Positions 1 to 5,763 of a stretch of DNA of 9,548 nucleotides are shown piece after piece. The notes under the pieces are model-generated. The model saw only the letters and a list, made by a program, of their open reading frames with translations. It searched no databases and was not told where the DNA came from. The position numbers and the translations under genes are program-made. This DNA comes from Deltaproteobacteria bacterium (GTDB taxonomy: Bacteria > Desulfobacterota > GWC2-55-46 > DRQE01): contig JACRCB010000182.1 in assembly GCA_016219165.1 (NCBI GenBank), positions 1 through 9,548 of the forward strand, given 5' to 3'. Positions within the stretch are counted from its first letter, which is position 1. Each line of letters starts with the position of its first letter.

Positions 1-64
1 CTATCGCGCATATCTTTGTTGTGCCTATGTCCAGGCCCACGATTATGTTCTCTCTTTTCGCCAT
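1..64 (-). CDS. ftsA: FtsA, cell-division actin homologue (N-terminal fragment, runs off the left edge)
   Basis: Only the first 21 codons plus one base are present, beginning MAKRENIIVGLDIGTTKICA. The GLDIGTTKI segment is the phosphate-1 nucleotide-binding motif of the actin/Hsp70 fold, and in this position after ftsQ it identifies FtsA, the actin-like protein that tethers FtsZ to the membrane and recruits later divisome proteins. The ATG (64-62) follows the ftsQ TAG stop directly, with no spacer, so its ribosome binding site (75-82) lies inside the ftsQ coding end. That arrangement suggests translational coupling to ftsQ. The C-terminal amphipathic helix and the rest of the protein are outside the window. 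MreB or another actin-like protein is the alternative on motif alone, but the context argues strongly for FtsA. Confidence 0.93.
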   Translation of the reverse strand, partial: MAKRENIIVGLDIGTTKICAI

Positions 65-889
65 CTAAGTAATACCCCCTTCTTTAACTACAGGCCGGGA
101 AAACCTCAGCACCACCCCCCGCTCGTTATTCAGGTCTACCGAAAGAACACCGCCAAGGTCCCCCCCCCTCGCGGAAACCACCTTCTTAAGGTTCGAAAAC
201 TTCCTTTCAAAATCCCCCATCCCGAACTCGAGCCTTATCCCCTCCCTCAAGGTCACAACCGAAATCCCGTAGGTCCTGTCCACCTGTATCTCGGAAGTGT
301 CGTCGAGGTTGAACCGTGCCTGGTGCCTTAATATCTCCATAAAACTGAGAAGCGAGGCCTTTACGCCCGCCTCCCACACGTCTTTAATGCCCTCGGCCAC
401 GGTTATGACCGGGAGGTCAAGCCTGTCCCCGGACTGATACTCCTTGAAAAGGACGCCGTTTTTGTCCATCACAAAGAGACCGTTCAGTTTCACAAGCGCT
501 ACCGGTTCCCTCTCCACTATCTCTATGCGGACCTCATCGGGCAGTTTTCTCTCTACTATTGCATCCTCCACAAACGGATGGGTCTTGACCGAGCCCTCCA
601 CCTCTTTTTTCCTTACGGAAAAAATGTTTTTGCCGACGTATATACCCGAGAGTTTAAGCACCTCGCCCTCCGTAAGACGCCTTCTGCCGTTGATGCTTAT
701 CGTCTGTATCTTAAGATAGGGGCTCCTTATGAGTTCGTCATAGAGCCACCACCCAGAAAACGCTATCGAGAACACCGCCGAGGCCCTGAGGAAATTCTTT
801 AGAAAAAACAAAACCTTCCGTCCCAAGCCGTTTTCATAAGGCTCCCGAGTCTTTCTGTTGCCGCGCCTTCCAAGCCTCTTTAGATTCAT
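65..889 (-). CDS. ftsQ: FtsQ, bitopic cell-division protein with POTRA domain
   Basis: FtsQ links the cytoplasmic and periplasmic parts of the divisome and recruits FtsB/FtsL. The 274-residue protein shows the family layout: a basic cytoplasmic tail (residues 1-25, rich in R and K), one membrane span at about 26-52 (VLFFLKNFLRASAVFSIAF, then GWWLY), a POTRA domain at about 58-128 (ISINGRRRLTEGEVLKLSGI, then HPFVEDAIVERKLPDEVRIE) and a beta domain at about 129-264. The phrase ending VEREPVALV is typical at the POTRA/beta boundary. Length is normal for the family. The ATG at 889 has a GGAAGG ribosome binding site only 12 nt beyond the ddl stop, and the TAG stop abuts the ftsA ATG. FtsQ sequences diverge widely, so the call rests on architecture plus position between ddl and ftsA. 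Confidence 0.93.
   Translation of the reverse strand: MNLKRLGRRGNRKTREPYENGLGRKVLFFLKNFLRASAVFSIAFSGWWLYDELIRSPYLKIQTISINGRRRLTEGEVLKLSGIYVGKNIFSVRKKEVEGSVKTHPFVEDAIVERKLPDEVRIEIVEREPVALVKLNGLFVMDKNGVLFKEYQSGDRLDLPVITVAEGIKDVWEAGVKASLLSFMEILRHQARFNLDDTSEIQVDRTYGISVVTLREGIRLEFGMGDFERKFSNLKKVVSARGGDLGGVLSVDLNNERGVVLRFSRPVVKEGGIT
75..82 (-). promoter_or_regulatory. Ribosome binding site of ftsA, within the 3' end of ftsQ
   Basis: The minus strand reads GAAGGGGG, 10 nt before the ftsA ATG. It pairs with the anti-Shine-Dalgarno sequence allowing one G-U pair. Because it lies within ftsQ codons, ribosomes finishing ftsQ would uncover it. The same octamer precedes murB and murC. Confidence 0.6.
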
Positions 890-901
890 CCCTGCCTTCC
901 G
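890..901 (-). promoter_or_regulatory. ddl-ftsQ junction with ftsQ ribosome binding site
   Basis: The whole 12-nt spacer reads CGGAAGGCAGGG on the minus strand and sits between the ddl TGA and the ftsQ ATG. GGAAGG, 5 nt before the ATG, is the likely Shine-Dalgarno sequence. The spacing fits co-transcription of ddl and ftsQ. Confidence 0.6.
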
Positions 902-1903
902 TCAGTGTTTTCTTACACCGGCTCCGAAGAGCATCTCTTCTACCAGCTCCGGATACCGGATGCCGGCGGCCTTTGCGGCGAACGGCAGCAGACTTACATC
1001 CGTCATCCCGGGCACGGTATTTATCTCGAGGACATAGGGTATGGAGGTCCTGTCCTCGAGGATTATATCCACCCTTGCCGCGCCTCTGCAGCCGATTGTA
1101 TTGTACGCGGAGAGTGCGGTCTTTCTTACCCCGGCCTCGACCCCCTGCTTAAGCCGCGCCGGCACACTTAACTCGCTCCCTGCTTTCATGTATTTCGCCT
1201 CGAAGTCGAAGATTCCTTTTTTAGGCATTATCTCTATGATGGGGAAAACCCTGCCGTCCAGGATAGAGACGGTGAGTTCCCTCCCCTCGATGAATCTTTC
1301 AACGAGCACACTTCTATCGTGCCTTCTTGCCTCTTTGACGGCCGGAAGGAATCGGCCCTTCTTACGGACGAGGCTTATCCCGATTGTCGAACCCTGGCTT
1401 AACGGTTTTATAATAAGCGGAAGGGGCAGGGCCGTATCGATTGCCTCCTCCCCTTCCTTTAACAGGGTAAACTCAGGGGTCGGTATTCCATGGTAATCTA
1501 AAAAGACCTTTGCCGCGGCCTTATTCATCGCCAAAGCGCTTGCCAACACCCCGGAACCCGTATACGCCACGCCCATAACCTCGAGGAGCCCCTGAACCGA
1601 ACCGTCCTCCCCTAAACCTCCGTGGAGGGCGATGAATGCGGCCTCTATCATGTTCGCCCGGAGGCGAAGCGCCATGTCCGTGCCCGCGTCGAGGGCTATC
1701 GCATTATACCCGAGACCAATGAGCGCCTTGTGGACGTAACCTCCGCTCTTAAGCGAAATCTCCCTCTCCTCGGAAAGCCCGCCCATAAGGACCCCTATCT
1801 TTTTCTTTTTAAAGAGCGCCCTCTTCTCTTGCGCTTCTTTTTTCTTTATATTCAACTCCAACCCTTCGATTGCAAGGCCGTTTAAAACCCGTTCCGCTGT
1901 CAT
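902..1903 (-). CDS. ddl: D-alanine--D-alanine ligase
   Basis: Cytoplasmic ATP-grasp enzyme joining two D-Ala; the dipeptide is the substrate MurF adds to the UDP-MurNAc tripeptide. Counting from the ATG at 1903 (333 residues), motifs are: KIGVLMGG with SEERE (35-48), HGGLGEDG (94-101), YTGSG (114-118), KPLSQGSTIG (166-175), ERFIEGRELT (202-211), FDFEAKYM (232-239, with the omega-loop Tyr), ARVDI (277-281) and LEINTVPGMTDVSLLP (292-307), which holds the metal-binding Glu and Asn. The core is complete and looks active. The start is uncertain. The first 34 residues are extra compared with family members that begin near KIGVLMGG; the ATG has no clear ribosome binding site and lies inside a terminal repeat of the element at 1898-2054. 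An in-frame TTG at 1855-1853, 6 nt after GAAGGG, would give 317 residues and may be the real start. The stop is 12 nt before ftsQ. Confidence 0.95.
   Translation of the reverse strand: MTAERVLNGLAIEGLELNIKKKEAQEKRALFKKKKIGVLMGGLSEEREISLKSGGYVHKALIGLGYNAIALDAGTDMALRLRANMIEAAFIALHGGLGEDGSVQGLLEVMGVAYTGSGVLASALAMNKAAAKVFLDYHGIPTPEFTLLKEGEEAIDTALPLPLIIKPLSQGSTIGISLVRKKGRFLPAVKEARRHDRSVLVERFIEGRELTVSILDGRVFPIIEIMPKKGIFDFEAKYMKAGSELSVPARLKQGVEAGVRKTALSAYNTIGCRGAARVDIILEDRTSIPYVLEINTVPGMTDVSLLPFAAKAAGIRYPELVEEMLFGAGVRKH
1862..1867 (-). promoter_or_regulatory. Candidate ribosome binding site for an internal TTG start of ddl
   Basis: The minus strand reads GAAGGG here, 6 nt before an in-frame TTG (1855-1853). 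It is a moderate match, but better than anything upstream of the ATG at 1903. If used, Ddl would begin LNIKKKEAQ (with fMet for the first L) and translation would not depend on the repeat element. Confidence 0.4.
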
Positions 1904-2054
1904 TGCGAGCCGAGCGCCACTCTAGTCAGGGGGTTTCTGGGGTTGACTTGGGGTTGAGCGGCGCTCGGCGGAGCATAGGCCCCGCTCGCAGGATGAATTC
2001 CATCACTGCAGAGAGGGGCGGGGCTCCGGGGGCTTACGCCTCCCCGCAATGACA
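1898..2054. repeat. MITE-like or REP-like element of about 157 bp between murB and ddl
   Basis: The ends are a perfect 10-bp inverted repeat, TGTCATTGCG (1898-1907) and CGCAATGACA (2045-2054). Inside, GCCGAGCGCC (1909-1918) is inverted as GGCGCTCGGC (1960-1969), TGCGAGC (1904-1910) as GCTCGCA (1984-1990), and GCGGGG (2018-2023) as CCCCGC (2042-2047). A 9-bp direct repeat TGGGGTTGA occurs at 1938-1946 and 1949-1957. It has no credible reading frame, so if mobile it is non-autonomous. Repeats with TCATTGCGAG or GCAATGAC ends are, from general knowledge, widely dispersed in many deltaproteobacterial and Nitrospirota-like genomes. The base composition (G-rich runs, TTGA repeats) differs from the flanking genes. 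It separates murB from ddl and supplies the longest ddl frame with its ATG. No target-site duplication is obvious. It is a repeat by structure; mobility is inferred. Confidence 0.75.
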
Positions 2055-2104
2055 ATGAAACGGTTTTCAAAGAACTAATAAGGTGCTGAAAAACTAAAAA
2101 TCTG

Positions 2105-3010
2105 TTAATCCTCGCCGACTACCATTATCTCCGGCTCCAGAACCACCCCTTTCTCCTTATAGACCATGTCTCTTATAAGGGCCATCAAAGAGAGCACGTC
2201 CCTCGCCTTCGCCCCGCCGAGGTTTACGATGTAGTTTGCATGGACGTCCGATACCTGCGCATCCCCGGCGGCGCGGCCCTTGAGCCCCGCCTCCTCTATG
2301 AGCCTTCCCGCAAAACCGCCGGGCGGGTTTTTAAATACCGAGCCGGCGCTGCGGTATCTTATCGGTGAATTCTCGCTCCTCCGTGTTCTGAATTCCTTTA
2401 TCTTCTCCCCTATAAGATGCGGCTCCTTTTTTTCGAACCTCATATGCGCCCTTATTATTACGGAATCCTTCGGGACATCGGCATGCCTGTAGGAAAAATT
2501 AAGTTCCCCGGCCGCAACATACCCTTTCTTACCTTTGCGGTTAAGCACCTCTATCCCCTCGATAACGTCCTTCATCTCTCCCCCGTATGCGCCCGCATTC
2601 GTTACAACCGCGCCCCCAACGCTTCCCGGTATGTCTACGGCGAACTCAAGGCCGCCAAGCCCCCTCGTCTTCGCCTCCTTCAACAACTCCCCAAGCCCCA
2701 CCCCGGCCCCGACAACCGCGGTAACGTCCGCCCAGTTTATCTCCTTAAACCCCTCGTCCATGTTCACCACTATCCCCCTTATCCCCTTATCCCTAACCAG
2801 GATGTTCGTGCCCCTGCCCAGAGGAAACACCGGAAAGTTCTTTGCGGAGGCAAAGGCCAAAAGGTCCGCCAGGTCGGATTCATCCTGCGGAAAGGCCATC
2901 ACATCACAAGGCCCGCCTATCCCCAGCGAGGTGTACCGGCTCATCGGGACATCAAAGAGCACCTTTCCCTTAAACCTCTGAACGAAAAACAGTTGATACT
3001 GCTGCGCCAC
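2105..3010 (-). CDS. murB: UDP-N-acetylenolpyruvoylglucosamine reductase
   Basis: Cytoplasmic FAD enzyme that reduces UDP-GlcNAc-enolpyruvate to UDP-MurNAc with NADPH, the second committed step of peptidoglycan synthesis. The 301 residues show YTSLGIGGPCDVMAFP (26-41) and LGRGTNILVRD (64-74) of the FAD domain, then LEFAVDIPGSVGGAVVTNAG (121-140), also FAD-binding. The substrate domain follows with NFSYR (171-175), SAGSVFKNP (221-229) carrying the catalytic Ser224, GDAQVSDVHANYIVN (249-263) and LEPEI (291-295) with the conserved acid Glu294. Length and motifs fit a short, type II MurB. The start is GTG (3010-3008), 4 nt after a GAAGGGGG ribosome binding site. It lies 70 bp after murC, while its TAA is followed by the repeat-bearing spacer before ddl. 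Confidence 0.96.
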   Translation of the reverse strand: MAQQYQLFFVQRFKGKVLFDVPMSRYTSLGIGGPCDVMAFPQDESDLADLLAFASAKNFPVFPLGRGTNILVRDKGIRGIVVNMDEGFKEINWADVTAVVGAGVGLGELLKEAKTRGLGGLEFAVDIPGSVGGAVVTNAGAYGGEMKDVIEGIEVLNRKGKKGYVAAGELNFSYRHADVPKDSVIIRAHMRFEKKEPHLIGEKIKEFRTRRSENSPIRYRSAGSVFKNPPGGFAGRLIEEAGLKGRAAGDAQVSDVHANYIVNLGGAKARDVLSLMALIRDMVYKEKGVVLEPEIMVVGED

Positions 3011-3014
3011 CTTT

Positions 3015-3022
3015 CCCCCTTC
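3015..3022 (-). promoter_or_regulatory. Ribosome binding site supporting the GTG start of murB
   Basis: The minus strand reads GAAGGGGG, 4 nt before the GTG at 3010-3008. No in-frame ATG lies between it and the conserved N-terminal YTSLGIGG motif except the ATG for Met23, which is too close to that motif and leaves out the normal N-terminal strand. GTG is therefore preferred. Confidence 0.6.
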
Positions 3023-3080
3023 TGCCGCCGGATGCCGGTTTGGAAACTTTAAACTACTCTCTCTTGAAGATTAAACCCCC

Positions 3081-4496
3081 TCACGCGTCCTTCCCTACGA
3101 GGTGAAACCCTTTTTTATTGCACTTCGCCCTGAGGGTCTCCGCGACCTTGTCCGCAACCTTCCATACATCCCCGGCCCCGAGCGTTATGACCATATCGCC
3201 CGGCCTTAAGACCTCCTCAAGATGCGCACATATCTCGCTTAAGAACGGGACGTATGAGACATTCTTGTGGCCGTGGTCTTTTATGGCGCAATACAATTTT
3301 TCCGCGCTCACGCCCTCGAGCCTCTCCTCTCCCGCGGGGTATATGTCCGTAAGGAAAAGCACCTCCGCGTCGTTGAATGCCGAGACAAACTCCATGAAAA
3401 GGTCTTTCGTCCTCGAAAACCTGTGGGGCTGGAAGATAACCACCGACCTTCTCTTCCATCCGTCCTTTACCGACCTGAGTACGGCCTTTATCTCGGCGGG
3501 GTGGTGGCCGTAATCGTCAACGACCATGATGTCCCCGTATACGCCCTTTATCTGGAACCTCCTTTCAACCCCCTTGAACCCCTCGAGCCCTTCGAATATA
3601 TCCTTTGCCGGTATATCAAGTTCCAGCGCCACGGCAAAGGCGGCGAGGGCGTTTAAGACGTTGTGCCTTCCCGGAAGATTAAGGGACACCTTCCCGAGGG
3701 ATTTTCCCTTCGTCATGACGGAAAAGGTAGACCTTGCCCCCTGCTGAAGGATTTCCACGGCATGTATGTCGGCCTGAGACGAAAGGCCGTATGTTATGTG
3801 CCTCCTCGATATCCGGGGGAGGAGTTCCTGTATCGCCGGGTGGTCAAGGCATACGACCGAACAGCCGTAAAACGGCACCTTGTTCATGAAATCGAGATAC
3901 GCCCCTTTTACCTCCCCCATGTCCCTGTAATGGTCCATGTGTTCCCTGTCTATGTTTGTAACGACGGCTATCGCGGGAGAGAGTTTCAAGAAACTCCCGT
4001 CGCTCTCGTCCGCCTCGCAGACGAGGAAATCCCCGCTCCCTAATTTCGCGTTCGCCCCGATGGAGTTGAGTTTTCCTCCGATGACCGCGGTCGGGTCAAG
4101 CCCCGCATGCGCAAGGATGGACGCTATCATGGAGGTCGTAGTGGTTTTGCCGTGCGTGCCCGCGACGGCGATGCTGTATTTCATGCGCATGAGTTCGGCG
4201 AGCATCTCCGCCCTCGCGATTATGGGGATATTCTCTTTTCTCGCCTCATCGAGTTCGGGGTTGTCCGCCTTTACGGCGGAGGAATAGACAACGCAATCCG
4301 CGCCCCGGACATTCTCCTTTCTGTGGCCGGTATGAACGGTTGCGCCGAGGGAGGATAGCCTTCTGGTCGCCTCGTTTACCCTCTCATCGGACCCCTCGAC
4401 CATGTAGCCCATATTAAGAAGCACCTCGGCAATGCCGCACATGCCGCTTCCCCCTATGCCCACGAAATGCACCTTCTTAATCCTTCCTCTGTACAT
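3081..4496 (-). CDS. murC: UDP-N-acetylmuramate--L-alanine ligase
   Basis: First of the ATP-dependent Mur ligases; adds L-Ala to UDP-MurNAc in the cytoplasm. The 471-residue protein has the three Mur domains. The N-terminal UDP-binding fold has VHFVGIGGSGMCGIAEVL (9-26). The central ATPase domain has the P-loop GTHGKTTTTS (113-122), EADESDGSF (161-169) and NIDREHMDHY (181-190), with GRHNVLNALAA (276-286) and ERRFQ (311-315) near its end. The C-terminal domain has the MurC signature DDYGHHPAEI (327-336), FQPHRFSRT (355-363) and LGAGDVW (439-445). All key residues appear intact and the length is typical. The ATG at 4496 has a strong GGAGG (4501-4505) 4 nt upstream, inside the 20-nt spacer after murG. 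Mpl, the related recycling ligase, is excluded by length, the DDYGHHP context and operon position. Confidence 0.97.
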   Translation of the reverse strand: MYRGRIKKVHFVGIGGSGMCGIAEVLLNMGYMVEGSDERVNEATRRLSSLGATVHTGHRKENVRGADCVVYSSAVKADNPELDEARKENIPIIARAEMLAELMRMKYSIAVAGTHGKTTTTSMIASILAHAGLDPTAVIGGKLNSIGANAKLGSGDFLVCEADESDGSFLKLSPAIAVVTNIDREHMDHYRDMGEVKGAYLDFMNKVPFYGCSVVCLDHPAIQELLPRISRRHITYGLSSQADIHAVEILQQGARSTFSVMTKGKSLGKVSLNLPGRHNVLNALAAFAVALELDIPAKDIFEGLEGFKGVERRFQIKGVYGDIMVVDDYGHHPAEIKAVLRSVKDGWKRRSVVIFQPHRFSRTKDLFMEFVSAFNDAEVLFLTDIYPAGEERLEGVSAEKLYCAIKDHGHKNVSYVPFLSEICAHLEEVLRPGDMVITLGAGDVWKVADKVAETLRAKCNKKGFHLVGKDA

Positions 4497-4500
4497 ACAA

Positions 4501-4518
4501 CCTCCGCCTTCCCCCTTC
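4501..4518 (-). promoter_or_regulatory. murG-murC junction with two ribosome-binding-like tracts
   Basis: Between the murG TGA and the murC ATG the minus strand carries GAAGGGGG (4511-4518), overlapping the last two bases of the TGA, followed by GGAGG (4501-4505). The GGAGG tract is best spaced (4 nt) for the murC ATG. Overlap of a purine tract with the upstream stop favours re-initiation by the ribosome finishing murG. Confidence 0.55.
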
Positions 4519-5647
4519 AGTTTATGAAACCCTTCGCAATATGCTGGGGCCTTCTCACGGAAGGGTTCCCGCCCAAGAGTTTCATGTAATCGTCGGCTAT
4601 CGTCTCCGCGGCTCTGGGCCTTGCGAGCGTTTTCGCCGCATCCTTCATCTTTTTGAGTTCGAGGGGGTTATCGAAGAACCTCCTTATGGTCCCGGCCAAG
4701 GTGCTCCCGGTAAGGGCGTCCTGGCTTAACACAACCGCCGCCCCTTTGTCCGCAAGGGTCTTTGCGTTCACCTCCTGATGGCCGTCGGTCGAGAACGGAT
4801 AGGGCACGAGTATGGAGGGAAGCCCCAGCGCCGTCATCTCGGCGATACTCGTAGCGCCCGCCCTGCATACCACCATGTCGCAGGCAGAGTATGCCTTCGC
4901 CATGTCGGTGATGAAACTAAAGAGTTCCACCTTAAGCCCCTTCCTTTTATACGCGGATTCAACCTGCCCATAACCCTCTTTTCCGGTCTGGTGCGTAACC
5001 TTGATGGAACCCCATATATCCGTAAGGTACTCCACGGCATCGAGAAAAGCCGCATTCACCGCCGCCGCCCCCTGGCTCCCGCCGAATACAAGAAGGGAAA
5101 ATCTTTTTTCTCCGTTGGTTCTTTTCTCTTCCATCGCATTCAGTATGTCCCTTCTTACGGGGTTTCCCGTAACCATCACATTGCCCCTTTTGAAATACCC
5201 CTGCGCCTCCTCGAACGCTATATATATCCTGTCGACGAACCTGCCGAGAATCCGGTTCGTAAGCCCCGGGAGCGCATTCTGCTCGAGTATCGCCGTCTTT
5301 ATCCCCAGAAGGCTTGCCGCCAGGACCGCCGGGCCGGAAGAGTAACTGCCGCTCCCTATAACGCCGTTAGGCCTTAACCTGCGCAGTAAAGAGAACGCCT
5401 TGAGGGTCGCCCTCGCGGCCTTGAAAACGGCCTTCAGCCTGCCAAAACCACTCCTCTTTTTAAGCCCTTCGACGTCGAGAGTTTCGAGGGGATAGCCGTA
5501 AGAGGGCACAATCCTCTTCTCAAACCCCCGTTCGCTGCCGACGAATATTATCTCGGTAGAGCCGTCCCTCCTCTTGAATTCGTCCGCGAGGGCAAGGGCC
5601 GGGAAGAGATGCCCGCCGGTGCCCCCTCCCGCAATAACAATCTTCAA
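4517..5647 (-). CDS. murG: UDP-GlcNAc:lipid I GlcNAc transferase (lipid II synthase)
   Basis: Peripheral GT28 enzyme on the inner face of the membrane, transferring GlcNAc to lipid I to give lipid II. Motifs over 376 residues: GGGTGGH (7-13), GVIGSGSYSSGPA (95-107, lipid-substrate loop), EQNALPG (122-128), VTGNPVR (159-165), FGGSQGA (188-194), HQTG (219-222), CRAGATSIAE (261-270) and PYPFSTDGHQ (282-291), the last two forming the UDP-GlcNAc site. It starts with TTG (5647-5645): the family's first strand, KIVIAGGGTGGH, begins at residue 2, and GGAAGGAG lies 8 nt upstream, so the rare start codon is well supported. A 116-bp spacer with inverted repeats separates it from ftsW, and 20 nt separate it from murC. 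The last 15 or so residues (RRPQHIAKGFIN) extend past the usual fold and look unconserved. Confidence 0.97.
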   Translation of the reverse strand: MKIVIAGGGTGGHLFPALALADEFKRRDGSTEIIFVGSERGFEKRIVPSYGYPLETLDVEGLKKRSGFGRLKAVFKAARATLKAFSLLRRLRPNGVIGSGSYSSGPAVLAASLLGIKTAILEQNALPGLTNRILGRFVDRIYIAFEEAQGYFKRGNVMVTGNPVRRDILNAMEEKRTNGEKRFSLLVFGGSQGAAAVNAAFLDAVEYLTDIWGSIKVTHQTGKEGYGQVESAYKRKGLKVELFSFITDMAKAYSACDMVVCRAGATSIAEMTALGLPSILVPYPFSTDGHQEVNAKTLADKGAAVVLSQDALTGSTLAGTIRRFFDNPLELKKMKDAAKTLARPRAAETIADDYMKLLGGNPSVRRPQHIAKGFIN

Positions 5648-5655
5648 CCTCTACA

Positions 5656-5663
5656 CTCCTTCC
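5656..5663 (-). promoter_or_regulatory. Ribosome binding site for the TTG start of murG
   Basis: The minus strand reads GGAAGGAG, 8 nt before TTG at 5647-5645. Part of it (5658-5663) is one arm of the inverted repeat CCTTCC / GGAAGG (5658-5663 and 5665-5670), so a small hairpin could hide it. The effect on translation is inference. Confidence 0.6.
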
Positions 5664-5747
5664 GGGAAGGGCCGGGCGTGATTGCGCCGGCGCACTCCAT
5701 GCAGATTCCAAAACCCTTGTCCGTTGGAATCATACCCGCAAAAGCGG
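5658..5747. repeat. Cluster of small inverted repeats in the ftsW-murG spacer
   Basis: The 116-bp spacer (5648-5763) holds four inverted repeats: CCTTCC/GGAAGG (5658-5663, 5665-5670); the perfect 12-bp palindrome TGCGCCGGCGCA (5683-5694); GATTCCAA/TTGGAATC (5704-5711, 5724-5731) around a 12-nt loop; and CCGC-AAAA-GCGG (5736-5747). The last sits in CATACCCGCAAAAGCGG, which resembles the ATACCCGC..GCGGGTAT palindromic repeats dispersed in many proteobacterial genomes, here with a degenerate right arm. There is no T-tract after any stem on the minus strand, so I do not call a terminator. No reading frame in the spacer looks like a protein. Confidence 0.55.
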
Positions 5748-5763
5748 AAACCCGGCATACTGC

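Noticed and set aside
1943..1980. TTGACT on the plus strand as a possible -35 box within the repeat element
   Set aside because: No TATAAT-like hexamer lies at a suitable distance; the following bases are GC-rich. It is part of the TGGGGTTGA direct repeat.
2055..2104. AT-rich stretch after murB as a terminator or ddl promoter
   Set aside because: There are short T runs on the minus strand but no GC-rich stem directly before them, and no paired -35/-10 boxes. I see nothing else in it.
2417..3052. Plus-strand open frame of 211 codons opposite murB
   Set aside because: It lies entirely antisense to the well-supported murB and its upstream spacer. The peptide is rich in P, R and H in the manner of an antisense shadow and shows no domain.
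4778..5377. Plus-strand frame of 199 codons opposite murG
   Set aside because: Antisense shadow: basic and proline-rich with no motif, and no ribosome binding site or promoter of its own.
5736..5747. CCGC-AAAA-GCGG stem as an intrinsic terminator after ftsW
   Set aside because: The stem is only 4 bp and is not followed by a T-tract on the transcribed strand; termination here would cut off essential genes.
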